Assembly (NCBI GenBank): GCA_023053575.1
Contig: JAKZAP010000007.1
Span: 11,483,008-11,547,007 of the forward strand
DNA length: 64,000 nt
DNA from: Branchinecta lynchi
Taxonomy: Eukaryota; Arthropoda; Branchiopoda; Anostraca; Branchinectidae
Direction: 5' to 3'
Below, piece after piece: positions 34,856-46,913 of this stretch. Position numbers and translations under genes: made by a program. Position 1 is the stretch's first letter, and the number at the start of each line of letters is the position of its first letter. The notes under the pieces are model-generated. The model was not told the DNA's origin and made no database searches. It saw only the letters and a list, made by a program, of their open reading frames with translations.

Positions 34856-35460
34856 CTAAAATAAAAATACAGTTAATAATATTCTAGTTCTCGCTGACTG
34901 CATCACCAACCAATGATAAACTTAACGGGAATGTACTTCCGTAAGCGTCCAGGTGCGCTTCCTGGTCCCTCGCGACGTGACCGCATCTTCCATTTAAACC
35001 ATAAGAATTACGTAACATTTAACGCGGATTTACTGCATTGTCTCGAAGCAAACAATAAGAACCAAACTAGCAAAATGCGATAAGATCGCTATATGGCACA
35101 TGAGTAAGCTCAAGTGCCATAATAAAAACCAAACAGTTTACGCCTCTCAAGACTATACTGTTGGTAATTTGTACTTAAAGCTGCTGGTCTTGGAGGGGGA
35201 GGGAAGGGGGGTGTCCGGAAAGTAATTGACGAAAATGTACTGACATTCGAGAGCTTAATTACACAATCGACCTTTACTTCCACCCATGCCTTTCTCCGAG
35301 CTAATTCCGAGGTTGGGGCCTTAGCAAGCTGCCTACTTACGTTTGCCGCTGTAAATACAGCTATCTAGGCAAATAGGACTTATAAACCAAAGGACATCCT
35401 CTAAATTTCACAAGCTACCAATGTGAAGGATCATTTCACCGCGTAGATTCTAAAAGCTAA

Positions 35461-35806
35461 ACTGCAAGAAGTTTCACAACAGATAACACGAAGATGCGCG
35501 GTTTCAACAGATAATGCGTAACAGATAACACTTCGGATGCTATCTGTTGTTTGTATGTCTGTCTGTCAAAATGTTATGCATGATAAGCCTTACCGTCAAG
35601 AAGAACATAAAAACCGTCAAAAAGTATCTGCTGAGTTTTCCGACATCATGACGATAATGAATAAAGTCAGTAGATGCTTTTTTGGCTCTTCCTAACAAAG
35701 CCTGTTATGCATAACATTTCATACATAACGTTTTCAAACACAAATCGCATTATCTGTTGAAACCGCGCATCCTCGTGTTATCTGTTATGAAATTTCTGAC
35801 AGTGTA
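35461..35806. mobile_element. CadN: Inverted-repeat element of the CACTGTCAGAAG family
   Basis: Arms at about 35461-35518 and 35744-35806 are mirror images (AACAGATAACACG, GATGCGCGGTTTCAACAGAT) with a ~225-bp centre. The left outer end is worn. Lies in the intron just after alternative exon b. Confidence 0.7.
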
Positions 35807-35909
35807 CAGGCAGATGGGGGTATGTACGTCGAGAACGAAGTTCGCAAACACTACTGAAGCGTCGTTGCTTTAAAAGGTAAAATAAATACAACAAAATAAA
35901 AAAACATAC

Positions 35910-36145
35910 CCATAAGTGCGAGAATACATGCAACAACAGCAACAATAAAATCAGGAGAAGTAGTTAGTGTTGCTCCAAGGAGCTGTAGCTCACAGTTGGG
36001 ACCAGTCCGGCCGGCAGAACAGACACACTCATATTCTCGTTCATCTTCGTAGTTAATACAAGTGGCGCCAAAACTGCAGGGTGAGTAAACACACTCGTTT
36101 ATATCCACACAGGTGGGTCCAAGCTGAGATTTTCCATGCGGGCAA
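35910..36145 (-). CDS. CadN: CadN alternative exon b (EGF segment plus start of TM helix)
   Basis: 236 nt. Acceptor CCCTTTAG, then CPHGKSQLGPTCVDINECVY, an EGF-like domain (CSFGATCINY...CSAGRTGPNC), a linker and hydrophobic IVAVVACILALM. Donor ATGG|GTATG. Length and both phases equal those of 36674-36909, so the two must be used one at a time: including both would place two membrane segments and shift the frame (2 x 236 is not compatible with the phases). Confidence 0.9.
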
Positions 36146-36305
36146 CTAAAGGGGTGGGGTAAAATTAAATCAGGCAAACTAAAAAATTGAGTGGGGGAAA
36201 AAAGGGGTGGCAGGTGAGGTTGAGGTGACTTTTGGTAAGCAAGGCTCCAACGAAGTTATCTAATTTGATGTGTACGAACACCCTTCAGATGACAATATCA
36301 TAAAT

Positions 36306-36409
36306 AGTGAGCTGAAAGACAGAAATGCTCCACGGGCGGGGTTTGAAACCGTGACCTTCAAAGTCAATTATCTCGCCTGAGGAGCATTTTTGTCTATCAG
36401 TTCATTACT
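36306..36409. repeat. Hairpin with tRNA-like core in the intron between the alternative exons
   Basis: AGTGAGCTGAAAGACAGAAA and the complement of GTCTATCAGTTCATTACT frame the insert. The core 36326-36386, read on minus, is tRNA-like: TGCTCC/GGAGCA ends, TGACTTTGAAGGTCA hairpin, and GGTTTCAAACCCC like a T-arm B box. It is only about 61 nt, lacking a full D arm, so it is a relic or SINE piece, not a working tRNA. Confidence 0.45.
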
Positions 36410-36673
36410 AGTAATATATTTGTTATGACTTTTTCAAATGTTACCTTCTCGTACAACATAACACTAAGAATGGTTTCAACACGAGCGGTGGTAACTCTGA
36501 CACAAGGGCGCGACCTCTTGTATCAAGTGTTATCAAACTTCTGACAACGTAAGCCGACAGGGTACATCAGCCATGAGCCTAGCTTCTTGCTTACCAAGAG
36601 CACCATTCCACCGAATATATGAAACAAAGCACAGTACTACACATTCACTACCCTCTGTCTGTCTACTACATAC

Positions 36674-36909
36674 CGAGAATAACCAATAGGCAGACCAAGA
36701 TTGCCGCGAGTGCTCCCATGCTAAGCCTGACAATCCTTCCTTGCTGTAGCAACTCGCAGTGGTCCCCAGAATAGCCTTCTGGACAGGCGCATACGTAGAA
36801 GGGTTCCCTATTGAGGCACATGCCTCCGTTCAGACATGGGGAGTTTATACACTCGTCTCGATCTATGCAGCCCTTTCCGTCTGGAGTACGTATACGAGAT
36901 TCTCCGCAG
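36674..36909 (-). CDS. CadN: CadN alternative exon a (EGF segment plus start of TM helix)
   Basis: 236 nt. Acceptor CTTTCAAG, then CGESRIRTPDGKGCIDRDEC, EGF-like CLNGGMCLNREPFYVCACPE, linker GRIVRLSM and hydrophobic GALAAILVCLLVIL. Donor CTCG|GTATG. The first of the mutually exclusive pair, placed 5' of exon b. Corresponds by position to insect CadN exon 18a/18b. Confidence 0.92.
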
Positions 36910-37011
36910 CTTGAAAGAGAGATGTGATGATGAAAAAGAAAATTAGTAGCTTGTGCTGTGTAGGAGGATTGCACGAGCCTTGATGAAAACGATGGATCGC
37001 AGCATACCCTA

Positions 37012-37530
37012 ATGATTGATTGATTGATTGATTTATTGTATAATTCAGGTACAAAATTTCGTAGTTGTCCAACCAAATTGTTTGACCTTTGTCAAGTAAT
37101 ATATACAACACTTGTTAAAATCAAATTCATAATCAAAATAAAAGGTAAACCATTGAAGTCAACAACCGAAATAAAATTCATAACAAAATAACTAAGACAA
37201 AATAACATTATTGTAAAAATCCACAAATTTCGGAATGAAGCTATTACAATATCTTTCCCGGTTACATGCGATCGGCATGAGCTTCGGGACTTTGGTGGAT
37301 ACTTGCCTTGGTGGCCTTGGGCGTTCAACCTCAAAATCAGGGGGTAAAAGGGATCGGAGAGTTGGGTGTTCAAGGAGTTTTAGTCCAAAATTTTGACACA
37401 ACTTCTGCCTCCTATTAGACAGCGCATCCAGTCCAATCGTTCGAACGAGGTGATTGAACCGTTCTTTCAAGCGAGGGTTTAATAGGCCATTTAAGAAAGC
37501 ACGACATATGGATGTGAGCCTAGGCAAACA
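37012..37530 (-). pseudogene. Non-LTR retrotransposon 3' end in a CadN intron
   Basis: The frame 37527-37192 includes LSNRRQKLCQNFGLKLLEHP and ERYCNSFIPKFVDFYN, the usual last segment of LINE ORF2 (LxxRRxxLxxxFxxKLL and SFIPxFxxxYN). It is followed by a short UTR and an (AATC)n tail at 37013-37035. 5'-truncated. Same type as 59551-59885. Confidence 0.75.
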
Positions 37531-38601
37531 GGCTGAAAAAAAGTGAATCCAGGATGATGACAGTGATGATCAATCCATTTTTCGTTTTTTTTTACATACA
37601 GCAACTCCTATGTCAGTGATTATTATTCTTCCCCGTACCCCTTGATAATCAATATAAATAACCTACAGAACAGACGTTAACCCATCTTCTGATCCGTTTA
37701 ATTTCTGTTTTTCCACAATGATACAGCAACACTTATTTCAGCGATTGTCACTCTTTCCAGTACCCCGTCGACGATCAATATAGACAGCCTACAGAATAGC
37801 CTTTAACCGATCTTGTGATCCGTTTAATAAAGTTGCCTTCTCCACACAAAAAAACTGACTCTTCGATATTAGGAGAAGATCCAAAACTTTTCAGAATGTA
37901 ACGAAGTGAGCATTTGGATCTAACTTGAGCCTCTGTGAGGGGCGGGTCGTCCTTTTTCTTAATAAAATTTGTGTTACCCCAGTACCCGAGGCCAAACAAA
38001 AGTTATGATCAGAAACCTTTTCCTATAGAGAGTTATCAGTCTTGGTTTAACGTCATCAGAAAACATAACAGTTTAACACTAGTTACGGAGTGTGAGAGAG
38101 CTAAACGCAAGGGACAGTTGGATTTTTCGCCTCTCTTTTATTGTTTACCCCTAGTTCACAGAGAAAACGTTGAGGGCCTTTTTCCGCAGACGCAATCAAT
38201 ACGTTCTTATTTATGAAAACGCAAGGCGTCGTGAGGCAAATGCAAGGGTCATGCGACATACTCCAGAAAATAGTAAAATCCAAAACTTTCATAAAAGGGC
38301 TGACAACATTCTTCTTCATCACAACCTTTTCTTTTTTCACAAAAAAAGCGCCCTGGTTAGTTTGTTTATTTTGAACTTTTAGTAGGCTAATGTATCTTTA
38401 ACAGTCAGCTGTTTATTAGTATGTAAGTGTGTGTGAGTTTGATTGACATGTTGTTGTTCATTTTTATACACTACTAAGGTTTTGAAGGATTCAAATAAAT
38501 AACAATTATAAAGACGCCTTCTGTATGATCCAAGGATTGTTCTCCCGATTGCCACTATTCTAAATCGTCGAAAGAACTAACAGCTTGAAAAGTGGGCTCA
38601 C

Positions 38602-38791
38602 CTGCATTCATAGCCCATCCACAGGTCAATACACTCGAACGGCGGATCGCAAGTCACACTAGCGCATGGGTTATTCGACGGACATCCCTTCCGTATGTTG
38701 TGAGAAAGAGTTGCCTGTCCCCACTGGGTTCCATTAAGTGCGGGTGGAAGTGGGAGGATTTTCCCCTCTAGACGAATATCATCAAGACATC
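38602..38791 (-). CDS. CadN: CadN exon, end of second laminin G domain and cysteine-rich link
   Basis: 190 nt. GCLDDIRLEGKILPLPPALN closes laminin G domain 2 (G-C-L-D-D-I is typical), followed by CPSNNPCASVTCDPPFECID. Ends phase 2 (two bases), matching both alternative downstream exons. Confidence 0.93.
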
Positions 38792-38869
38792 CTACAGGAA
38801 AGAACAGTGTAAAGGTTCGGTATGCTTGCTTCACTTTAGTTAGACAAAATAAATGACTGTTTGCTATAC

Positions 38870-38940
38870 TGTCAGAAAAATCGTAACATTTCAAAAGGAT
38901 GCACAATTTCAATGGATATGAGATAAGGCACTATCTGAAG
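38870..38940. repeat. Relic of the CACTGTCAGAAG element family
   Basis: ACTGTCAGAAAAATCGTAAC, then AAGGATGCACAATTTCAA, parallels the terminal 70 bp of 35461-35806 with many changes. Confidence 0.45.
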
Positions 38941-39421
38941 ACATTACATAACATTTCCGTTCTGGTCTTTTAATGGGAATGGCGTACTTATAATATTAAC
39001 TTATTCTAATTTCAGTAATATGTGAACCCATGCTCGTTTTCGAAATTCTTCACTTCATAAGTGTATCATATCTCCTCTGTTAATTAAACACTGATTATCA
39101 TGCTTGCCATTTTTGTTCTCTTTACGTGACGTATCGTGCGGTTGATCACTGTTTTCGAGGCGCTTATTCGTCAGGAGACCGGTTATGCGAATTTTGCCAA
39201 GATTGTCATCCAAGGCAAGGGACATGGAAAGAGGCTAAAAACAGCCGAAGCCGTGTGTAATTTTCTGTGAGCATAGCTTAGTTGTAAAGTGGTAAACTGT
39301 CTTATCTGAGCAGAAACACCATGTCAGCACTCAGCACTATGTAGTGCGAGGTGTGCTTTACGTGTTTTTATCTTTCGAAAATTAACGTTGCAAACCATGT
39401 TTAATTGTTTGTTTTTACAGA

Positions 39422-39901
39422 TAAATATTCCTTCAGCCCAAGCTGACTGCGAATCATATTTGATCGTGCAAAACGGATCCGTCAGCTGAATTTTATTAGA
39501 GCTATATTTCGGTTATTCAAACATGTTTACAACGGATACGTCAGCTACGATTCTCCGTCAGCGATATTTCGGCCCTTCTTGGCAAGGGTCTTCGTCAGGC
39601 TGTCAATCCTCTGGTTCAACTTCGGGGAAGGAAACAAACCTGTAATCAAGCCCAAAGTCAGCTTGGGCTCAAAGAATATTTATCTATATTTCGGTCCTTC
39701 TTCGCAAGGGTCCTCTTCAGGCTCAAACCGCTCAAGTTGGAAAAACCTTCGTCTCTGGGAAACTTGTAGGACATTTTTTCCCCAGAGTTCGTTTTTCCAA
39801 CTTGAGCGGTTTTGAGCCTGAAGAGGACCCTTGCAAAGAAGGGCCGAAATAAATCTCTAATAAAATTCGGCTGATGTATCCTTTTTGCACTGTCAAATAT
39901 G
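39422..39901 (+). mobile_element. Asymmetric foldback element, 9-bp target duplication, nested
   Basis: Begins TAAATATTCCTTCAGCCCAA and ends CACTGTCAAATATG. TTTTACAGA flanks both sides (39413-39421, 39902-39910). A second member is inserted near 39514, and the inner arms (39700-39850) mirror across CTCAAGTTGGAAAAAC/GTTTTTCCAACTTGAG. Confidence 0.8.
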
Positions 39902-40597
39902 TTTTACAGAAACATAACACTTAAAAGGTCATAACACAAATTCTCTGTAACCTTAAGATATGGTGTGTCATTTCTGTTTAAATTACGCAACCTTTTTTAA
40001 ATGTTCTAAAACATCTGACAGAGCTGTCCAGGTTCTTACATGAAGTTAATTTCACATGTTCCCTATTCAGGCAAAAAACATGCGCTGTAAGGATGTAACT
40101 TTAAAAATAGATACTTTTTTTTTTAATAATAATGTCCTAATATAATTAAATCAAGAGCTAGAAGCTCATCTGGCACTTGCAAAACTAGGAAAAATGATGA
40201 CTGTGGGAATTGGTCAACTCGCGGGTTTACTGTAATCCTTTGCAAGCAAAAGCCTCGAGGCACGAATGCTCATATGCCCGTGGCGACCATGAAAATGTAT
40301 CGTTTAGTCTAATTTTTTTTGCGCTTATGCGATGATGATGTGCACTTTTAGGGAGCTAGGTGTTCCTTTGTAAGCCACACCCTTGAGACACAAATGATCA
40401 TGGGCCCTTGAACGTTCTCCCCCCTCCAGGATGGTCGGATCTTGGAAGTGACTATTTCTAAATCAATTTTGTCGGGTCTGTAATTTGCCAGCAACGTTTC
40501 ATCGTCCTAGCACATATGGAAGTACCTGACGTCGCGATCACGGAATTCCGGCAACATTTTCGTTTTCCGCACATTCCAAACTAAGTTTATAACTTAC

Positions 40598-40898
40598 CTT
40601 TATGGAAATCGGCATACACCTCGTACGACCGCACGCCCGTATATTCCGCTTTTCCTCCAGCATATACGCCCTCCTGTTTGTCCACCTGCATCCACTGGTG
40701 TCCACCGAAGCTAAATGTCTCGTTGTACCTCTTGCCTTCACCACCATCCAATTCTAACATGGCTGATGAACCGTACCGATTAACTTTTACACTGTGCCAC
40801 TGACCGTCGTTTACTGTGATGGCTGAGAGCCACAAGCTTCTTTCTTCAGTGCGGAGGCTATTAAGGTTGAAACGGAAGTGTAGTCGGCTGTCTCTGAT
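40598..40898 (-). CDS. CadN: CadN exon, second laminin G domain
   Basis: 301 nt. Encodes IRDSRLHFRFNLNSLRTEER, then AITVNDGQWHSVKVNRYGSS, a standard laminin G strand (DGQWHSV). Acceptor TTTTTGCAG, donor AAAG|GTAAG. Confidence 0.94.
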
Positions 40899-41222
40899 CT
40901 GCAAAAAGGATATTTATATATTATTTCAAAATAAAGGTAAGCTAAAAGCTTGTCGCTATGGCGTAGACTACTGACGCAATAGCTCTATCCATTCTTAAAC
41001 CTAGAAACCTGAATTTAATATGGTATACTCTAATCCCTTAATGCCAACTCGGTGATTTTCATACTTGCCTTGGTTCGTTGTTTTTGCTGCGTATCATACG
41101 ACTAAAGATTAATTAGAAGAAGGTCATTCATCAGGAAAACCTGTTATGTAAATTTCCCCCTGTTTCGCTAGAAGTCAATGGTCTAGCAGAGCGACAGCAA
41201 AAGACGTGGATAATTTGTTAAA

Positions 41223-42200
41223 AGCAGAGTCTTTTTAATAATTTGTGTTATTTTATGTGGAAGGATAAGGAAAATATGGATGGAGATGAGTTAATCATGA
41301 AGAAAACTGATGTTGTATGGAATAGAATGAGAGGAATGAATAGGAAAGCGTTAAAGGAGAAATTGAATGTGGATATAAATATAGATAAATTTTTGTGAGA
41401 TAATATTAATTTACATAATTTTTATTTAATTTTTGTAATTTAATTTAATGTTTATATATAGATATTTTGTGGACCATTTTTAAGTGAATAATTTGTGATA
41501 GTAGAGTGTGTTAAGTTTGGAAATAAATTTTCTCTTGTAACACCTTGTAAAGAGAAGAAAATTTATTTTAAGTTTTTTTTAAGTTTTTTATTGGAATTTA
41601 GTTGTCTTTGTTTCTTTTTTTTTTAACATGAAATATGAAAGGAATGAGATTTGAAGAAGATTTGATTTTGTGTTGCATAATTTATGCCACCGTGTAAAAG
41701 GTTCTCTATGACGGAAGAGCACCTTTTGAGCGGGGTGAGCGATTTTATTTAATTATTGGTTCAGTTTTTGTAGGATGTTCCTTGATTGTTTTATGGTAAA
41801 ATGGTCCGCATAAAGAGAATTATAAATATTATTTAAAATATGTTTTATATATTTTGTTTTTAAAATGTATGATAAATGGTAATAGGAATAAAAAAAAATA
41901 ATGTGTATTTTATATGATTGTTATAGAATTTTTTATTTTTTATTTTTTTTTTAGGTTGAATTTTGTAATATCAATAGTTTGAATGATGATAATAATAATA
42001 GTGGAAAGATAATCGCGTTAAAATTGTATAATATGATTGAAATGTATAGATAGTGGAAGGAGTAAATATTGTTATTGAATTTAGTTTTCTTAATTTAATT
42101 TTATAAATAAAGATAGGATGGAAGTGTAAAGATTAGAAAGAATTGAAGGGAAAAAAAAAATAATTAAGAAATAAAAAAAAACGTAGAGATAGAGGAAAGT
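41223..42200 (+). pseudogene. LINE 3' end: ORF tail and AT-rich 3' UTR
   Basis: 41223-41398 reads as coding (MWKDKENMDGDELIMKKTDV, then WNRMRGMNRKALKEKLNVDI) and stops. About 800 bp of A/T-rich sequence leads to AAAGATAGGATGGAAGTGTA near 42109 and A-rich runs. The same terminal words end the retro-insertion at 61526-61846, so both are likely copies of one LINE family. Clade not identified. Confidence 0.5.
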
Positions 42201-43069
42201 GTAGGTGACGCTAAATAGATAGGCCGGTCATTTGTTTAAGTTAAGAAAAAAAAAAAAAAGTTGATAAGACCGTTGGCGTCATCGAGGGCAAGTGGAAGCG
42301 TAGTCACCTGGCCAATTCATATTGGACTGGAAGAACAGAAGAGATACTACGAGGCTTTAAAAAAAAGAAGAAAAAAAGCAAAGTCTGGCTTTAAAGTATT
42401 CGACTATGTTAGTACAGTGGAACAGTAGTGAAAGATGTGCTTTAAAAGTCCGCCCCATCATTCTTATGAGTCATGACGTGCAAAAAACTAGACTTCCAAA
42501 CAGCCAGCCAATTTGATGCAGACAAATCCTGGTATTCCACACCCGGTCGACAGCACAGTCATTGCGCGACGCTGATTTGTATTTCCCAGTAGCAATGCAA
42601 GTTCTACTTCATCTAGACATCAGATGACAGGATGGGGGCCTGCAAGATATGCGATGGCTTCTAGGAGAGAACCCATGCTGATGCACGGGCAAACTTCAAA
42701 TATCAATCGGCTACGTGGGCGCCATCTCAACTTCGAAGCAAAGCGGCACATTAGGAGCGCGTTCCACCCTACTAACCGTAGTTACTACGCACGAAGTCAC
42801 GGATTTTGGCTTCTTGGCGTCAAGGCTGGAACGAATTTTTCTATTTTCGCCAAAATATCACGACGCGGTCTAATCTAGCCAATCCTGTTACAGAGATCCG
42901 TAGTAACCACGCTTACTACGCTCCCGAACATGGTAAGCAAATAGTTACTGTTAGTTACTATTTCGAGAAGGTTGGAACGTTCAGCATAGTAACTTTTCGT
43001 GAGGTTGGAGCGGAAATGGTAACCAACAGTTACCATTGTTAGAAGGGTGGAACACGCTCTAGATCTTAC

Positions 43070-43471
43070 CTCTAAGATACCATACTCTCTGGTATGCTGA
43101 TCGCTCACTCGGAAGAGCTCTCCATACTCCTCTCTCGTTCTAAACCGGAGCTGAATCATCGTCGTGAACCGATCAGGCTCAAACGACAGGGCATACTTCA
43201 CGTAGCTTTGGGGATTGAACATCGCTGGCACCGTCTCAACATTGCAAAATGTTCCAGCCCACCCGGGCTTGCACTCGCACCGCGGTTCAGCGGCGGGGCC
43301 GACGCAAACACCATGTTCGCCACAGCCATACCATGGTGCAACGCTTTTTCCGTTTCCACCGACGGTGAAGGTGCCGCCACCAATGTCTTTGGCGCCTGAG
43401 CAATTCTCGTCGAGGTAGTGGCAGCCGCCGGCACTGCCGCGAGTGATGCCGGGTTCTGCGAGGTCATACAT
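43070..43471 (-). CDS. CadN: CadN exon, EGF domain and start of second laminin G
   Basis: 402 nt, in-frame at both ends. Begins MYDLAEPGITRGS; EGF CGEHGVCVGPAAEPRCECKP; then YVKYALSFEPDRFTTMIQLR opening the second laminin G domain. Acceptor CTTTGCAG, donor GAG|GTAAG. Confidence 0.93.
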
Positions 43472-43857
43472 CTGCAAAGATATAGTGTAAATAGAATGAA
43501 TAAATATACTACGTGCAAGGTGCACCTACGTAAGGTGCAGGAAGGTAAAAAGGAAATTGGTTAGTTATTTTGTAAACTGAGAGGTAAGGTTGTGTCTGAG
43601 AGTAAGAGCAGTGACCACTCTGCGTATTATGTTTAAAATGTAAAGATTGTGGTTCTCGGCGTCCAGGAATGGACTGAGTGTTTTGAGTATGTGTGATTTA
43701 TCTTCTTATTTGTTAATAAACCCATTGATTGAACTAAACTGAACTGAAAAAAGACAAGAAATACAGCCCCACAAAATTATTAGACGTATGAGGCAATGGT
43801 GGAAGTTCTAATTTCAAACTGATTGGATGGATGAAGTTATTACGTCTGAAGTATAGC

Positions 43858-44955
43858 AAGACCGAAGGTTTCAACGGGATCCCACAAATTTAGTAACAGA
43901 CCCAGACAATTGGGTCTTTTAGATATCCGGTCTTCGCCAGACTCCTTGAACATTTTTACTACTATAATTTAGAAACAGATTAAGGCCAATCCGAGAAAAC
44001 CAAGTTCAGATATGGACTGACCGTGTGTGTTATACGTCATATCTATTTTGACGAAACTGATCAAAACTTACTGCCTTACTTCTGACAAATTTCCGGTTTC
44101 AGACGGATTCCGGGCGAACTATATGTCCGGGTAGAAAATGATGGTCATACTGTGATTCAGCATGTCTTCCTACCCCTAAATCGAACATCTAATCAAATTC
44201 AAATAAAACAAAGAACACATAATCAGATAGAACTTTTGTCTTTAGTCGCATGCAGCGACTATGAAACCCCGACAAAACTGAGTGGGCCTAGGGGTATTTA
44301 CTCTAGTTTTGAGTTGATCTGATACCCGTTTACTCCTCTTCCGTCTTCGCCGTTGCTTATCGCACAAGAAATAGTGCAGGAGGCTGACAGGAGGCGCGTT
44401 GACCCACTCTGGAGCGCGTCCATAGAACCAATCAGCTTCGACTCCTACTTTTCCTCACCAGCGACTTAGCTACTTGTAGAGGTAACAAAACGTAATGTGG
44501 CGCGAGTCTAGTAGCCTCCGCTAGTTCGTAGCGGACACGGTATGGGAAAAAATTCGACTCCGCATAGTCATATTACAGAGATAGGGAGACGGAGGTTCTG
44601 TGAGATTATTTGTTCTTGATAAAACTTTAACTTTTAACAGATTTTACGGTTTCGGCCTGATTCCAGGGCGAACTACGTGTCGTGTTACGTCTTCAGCATG
44701 TCTTCTTACCCCTAAATCGACTATCTCATTAGCTGTTAACAAATAGTCTGTTCCAACCTCAATATGAACCCACGCCCCTAAATGTAGGGATACAAAGCCC
44801 ATCTGCGAACTCGACCCGTCCCTTGACCCAAAGAATCCTCACACCAAGTTTCATCAAAATATCTCATTCCCTTAGAGAGTTATAGTGCTGACAGACGGAC
44901 AGACAACTTTTGCTAAGTCACAGGTATCCCTCAACTTACGTTAGGATCCCAAAAA
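43858..44955 (-). mobile_element. Helentron-like element, diverged copy, interrupted
   Basis: Starts CAAGACCGAAGGTTTCAACG and ends TTAGGATCCCAAAAA, with few 137-bp-type units. A separate TIR element (44210-44618) is inserted inside. Confidence 0.75.
44210..44618. mobile_element. TIR element inside a Helentron-like copy, ~7-8-bp duplication
   Basis: Ends AAAGAACACATAATC and the inverted GATTATTTGTTCTTG. ATAAAAC flanks both sides (44203-44209, 44619-44625). Removing it restores the AAATAAAACTTTAAC sequence of the host repeat, which confirms the borders. Probably hAT-like. Confidence 0.75.
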
Positions 44956-45014
44956 GCACAAAAGACGAAGTTTTAACTCGATCTCCATTACATACACTTA
45001 GACTGCCAACTAAA

Positions 45015-46186
45015 CAAGACCAAAGATTCGATGGGATCCCAAAAATCTAATACTTGATCAGACAATTGCGAACTACCATAATTGTCCAGAACAAAAAAAA
45101 AGAAAGTTCAGAAGCGAATTCACCGTATCTTCTTATCCGTATAAAGAACATCTAATCAACTTCAAGTAAAACTTCTTCTAAAAAAAATCCGGTTTCAACC
45201 AGATTCCGAACGAACTACATGTCCCGGTAAAAAAAAAGATTGTCACAAACAGATTCAGCGTGTCGTCTTACCCCTAAATCTGTCATCTAATCAACTTCAA
45301 ATAAAAGTTTTGATTTTAACAAATTTTCCTGTTTCGGCCTGATTCCGGGCGAACAAGTTGTCCGGGTAGAAAATACTTTTCAAATAAGTGTTCAGCATGT
45401 CTTCTTACCCCTGAATCGAACATCTAATCAACTTCAGATAAAACTTTTACTTTTGCAAACTTTCCGGTTTTGGCCGAATTCCAAGCGAACTTCTTGCCCT
45501 GCGAGAAAATGGTTTTGACCATCGCGTTCATCATGTCTTTCTACCCCTAAATCGAACATCTAATCAACTTCAAATAAAACTTTTACTTTTAAAAGACTTT
45601 CCGCCTTTGGCCAGATTCCGGGGTAACTACTTGTCCGGAAAAAAAATGGTTTTCACCACCGTGTTCAGCATGTCTTCTTACCCCTAAATCGAACATATAA
45701 TCAACTTCAAATAAAACTTACTTTTAGAAGACTTCCCGGTTTTGGCCGGATTCCGGGCTAACTACTTGTCCGGCGAAAAAACGGTTTTCACCATCGGGTT
45801 CAGCATCTCTTCTTACCCCTATATCGAACATCTAATCAGCTTCAGATAAAACTTTTACTTTTAACAAAGTTTCTGGCCTTGGCCGGATTCCGAGCGAACT
45901 ACTTGTCCGATGGCCACGTGTTCAGCATGTCTTCTTACCCCATAATCGACTATCACATCATCTGTTTAAAAATATTTCACTCGCCCCTTAATTTCAATCC
46001 CCTCCCCCACCCCTAAATGTAGGGCTACAGAGCCCATCTACGAACTCGACCTTACTCTTCACCCACATAGTCCTCTCACCAAGTTTCATCAAAATATCTC
46101 ATTCCCTTTGAGAGTTATAGGATTCACAGACGGACGGAGAACTTTTGTGATGTCATAGGTATCCCTCTACTTACGTTTTGGGATCC
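45015..46186 (-). mobile_element. Helentron-like element, copy with several 137-bp units
   Basis: Starts CAAGACCAAAGATTCGATGG and ends TTTTGGGATCC. About seven diverged units, then a short GACGGACGGAG. It lies 60 bp from the previous copy in the same orientation. Confidence 0.75.
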
Positions 46187-46723
46187 ACGACCCGTAAACC
46201 AGAAATAATCGAGCATTAATGGAGACCCTGAGCCCGTTAATTTATATCCCCAAGAGCTTATGACCACCTTTGTGTACACCGAAGGATTTTCGTTATCCAT
46301 AATTAGGCATGGGCACTGTTCCTGTTTTCTGTTTCTGTTTCTGTTTTTTTCCTCCTGTTTTACTGTTTACTGTTTTCTGTTTCAGGGACCCAAAATAAAC
46401 AGAACAGCTGTTTTGAAGCCAGCTGTTTTTTTTCTCACCTGTTCCGTTCTGTTTTGGTGTATCCTGTTTTGCCCTGTTCCTGTTTTTTTTTACCTGTTTA
46501 AACAGAAAAATCTGTTTTTTTGGGGGGCAACCCGCCTTATCTATACAACAAATCTTTTAACTCAAGATTTTGATCATTTCGAAATGCCACATTCCAAAAG
46601 AGGCCAATTTGTCAACCTTACCAGTGACCCACGCGAAATGTGGATGCGATGACAGCTATCAAAAATATTGAGCAAGAATCAAGCAATAGTACAACAGCAA
46701 AAATGGGAACTTCAGATACTGCA

Positions 46724-46865
46724 AATATTTATTCAGCTCAAGCTGACGGCGAATTGCATTTGACTGAGCTAAATGGATACGTAGTCAGCTAAGTCTTAGA
46801 CTACTGTTGCAGCTTTCCGCCGACCCTTCGTGGCAGCAGCCGTCTTCGGGTCCAATATGAAAAAG
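46724..46865. repeat. Fragment of the CAGCCCAAGCTGAC foldback family
   Basis: AAATATTTATTCAGCTCAAG, AATGGATACGTAGTCAGCTA and GACCCTTCGTGGCAGCAG parallel the family's left half, strongly diverged. Confidence 0.45.
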
Positions 46866-46913
46866 TGCGCAAGCGCTCAAACGTAATGTGTAAAAGTAAA
46901 ACCTATATCATAT

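Noticed and set aside
36326..36386. Functional tRNA gene
   Set aside because: Acceptor- and T-arm-like parts exist but the total is only about 61 nt without a normal D arm, inside a foldback.
42624..43042. Plus-strand ORFs downstream of the CadN EGF exon
   Set aside because: Intronic, no motif, and partly made of GGTAACCAACAGTTACC-type inverted words.
43094..43518. Overlapping ORFs on both strands across a CadN exon
   Set aside because: GC-rich shadow frames of exon 43070-43471.
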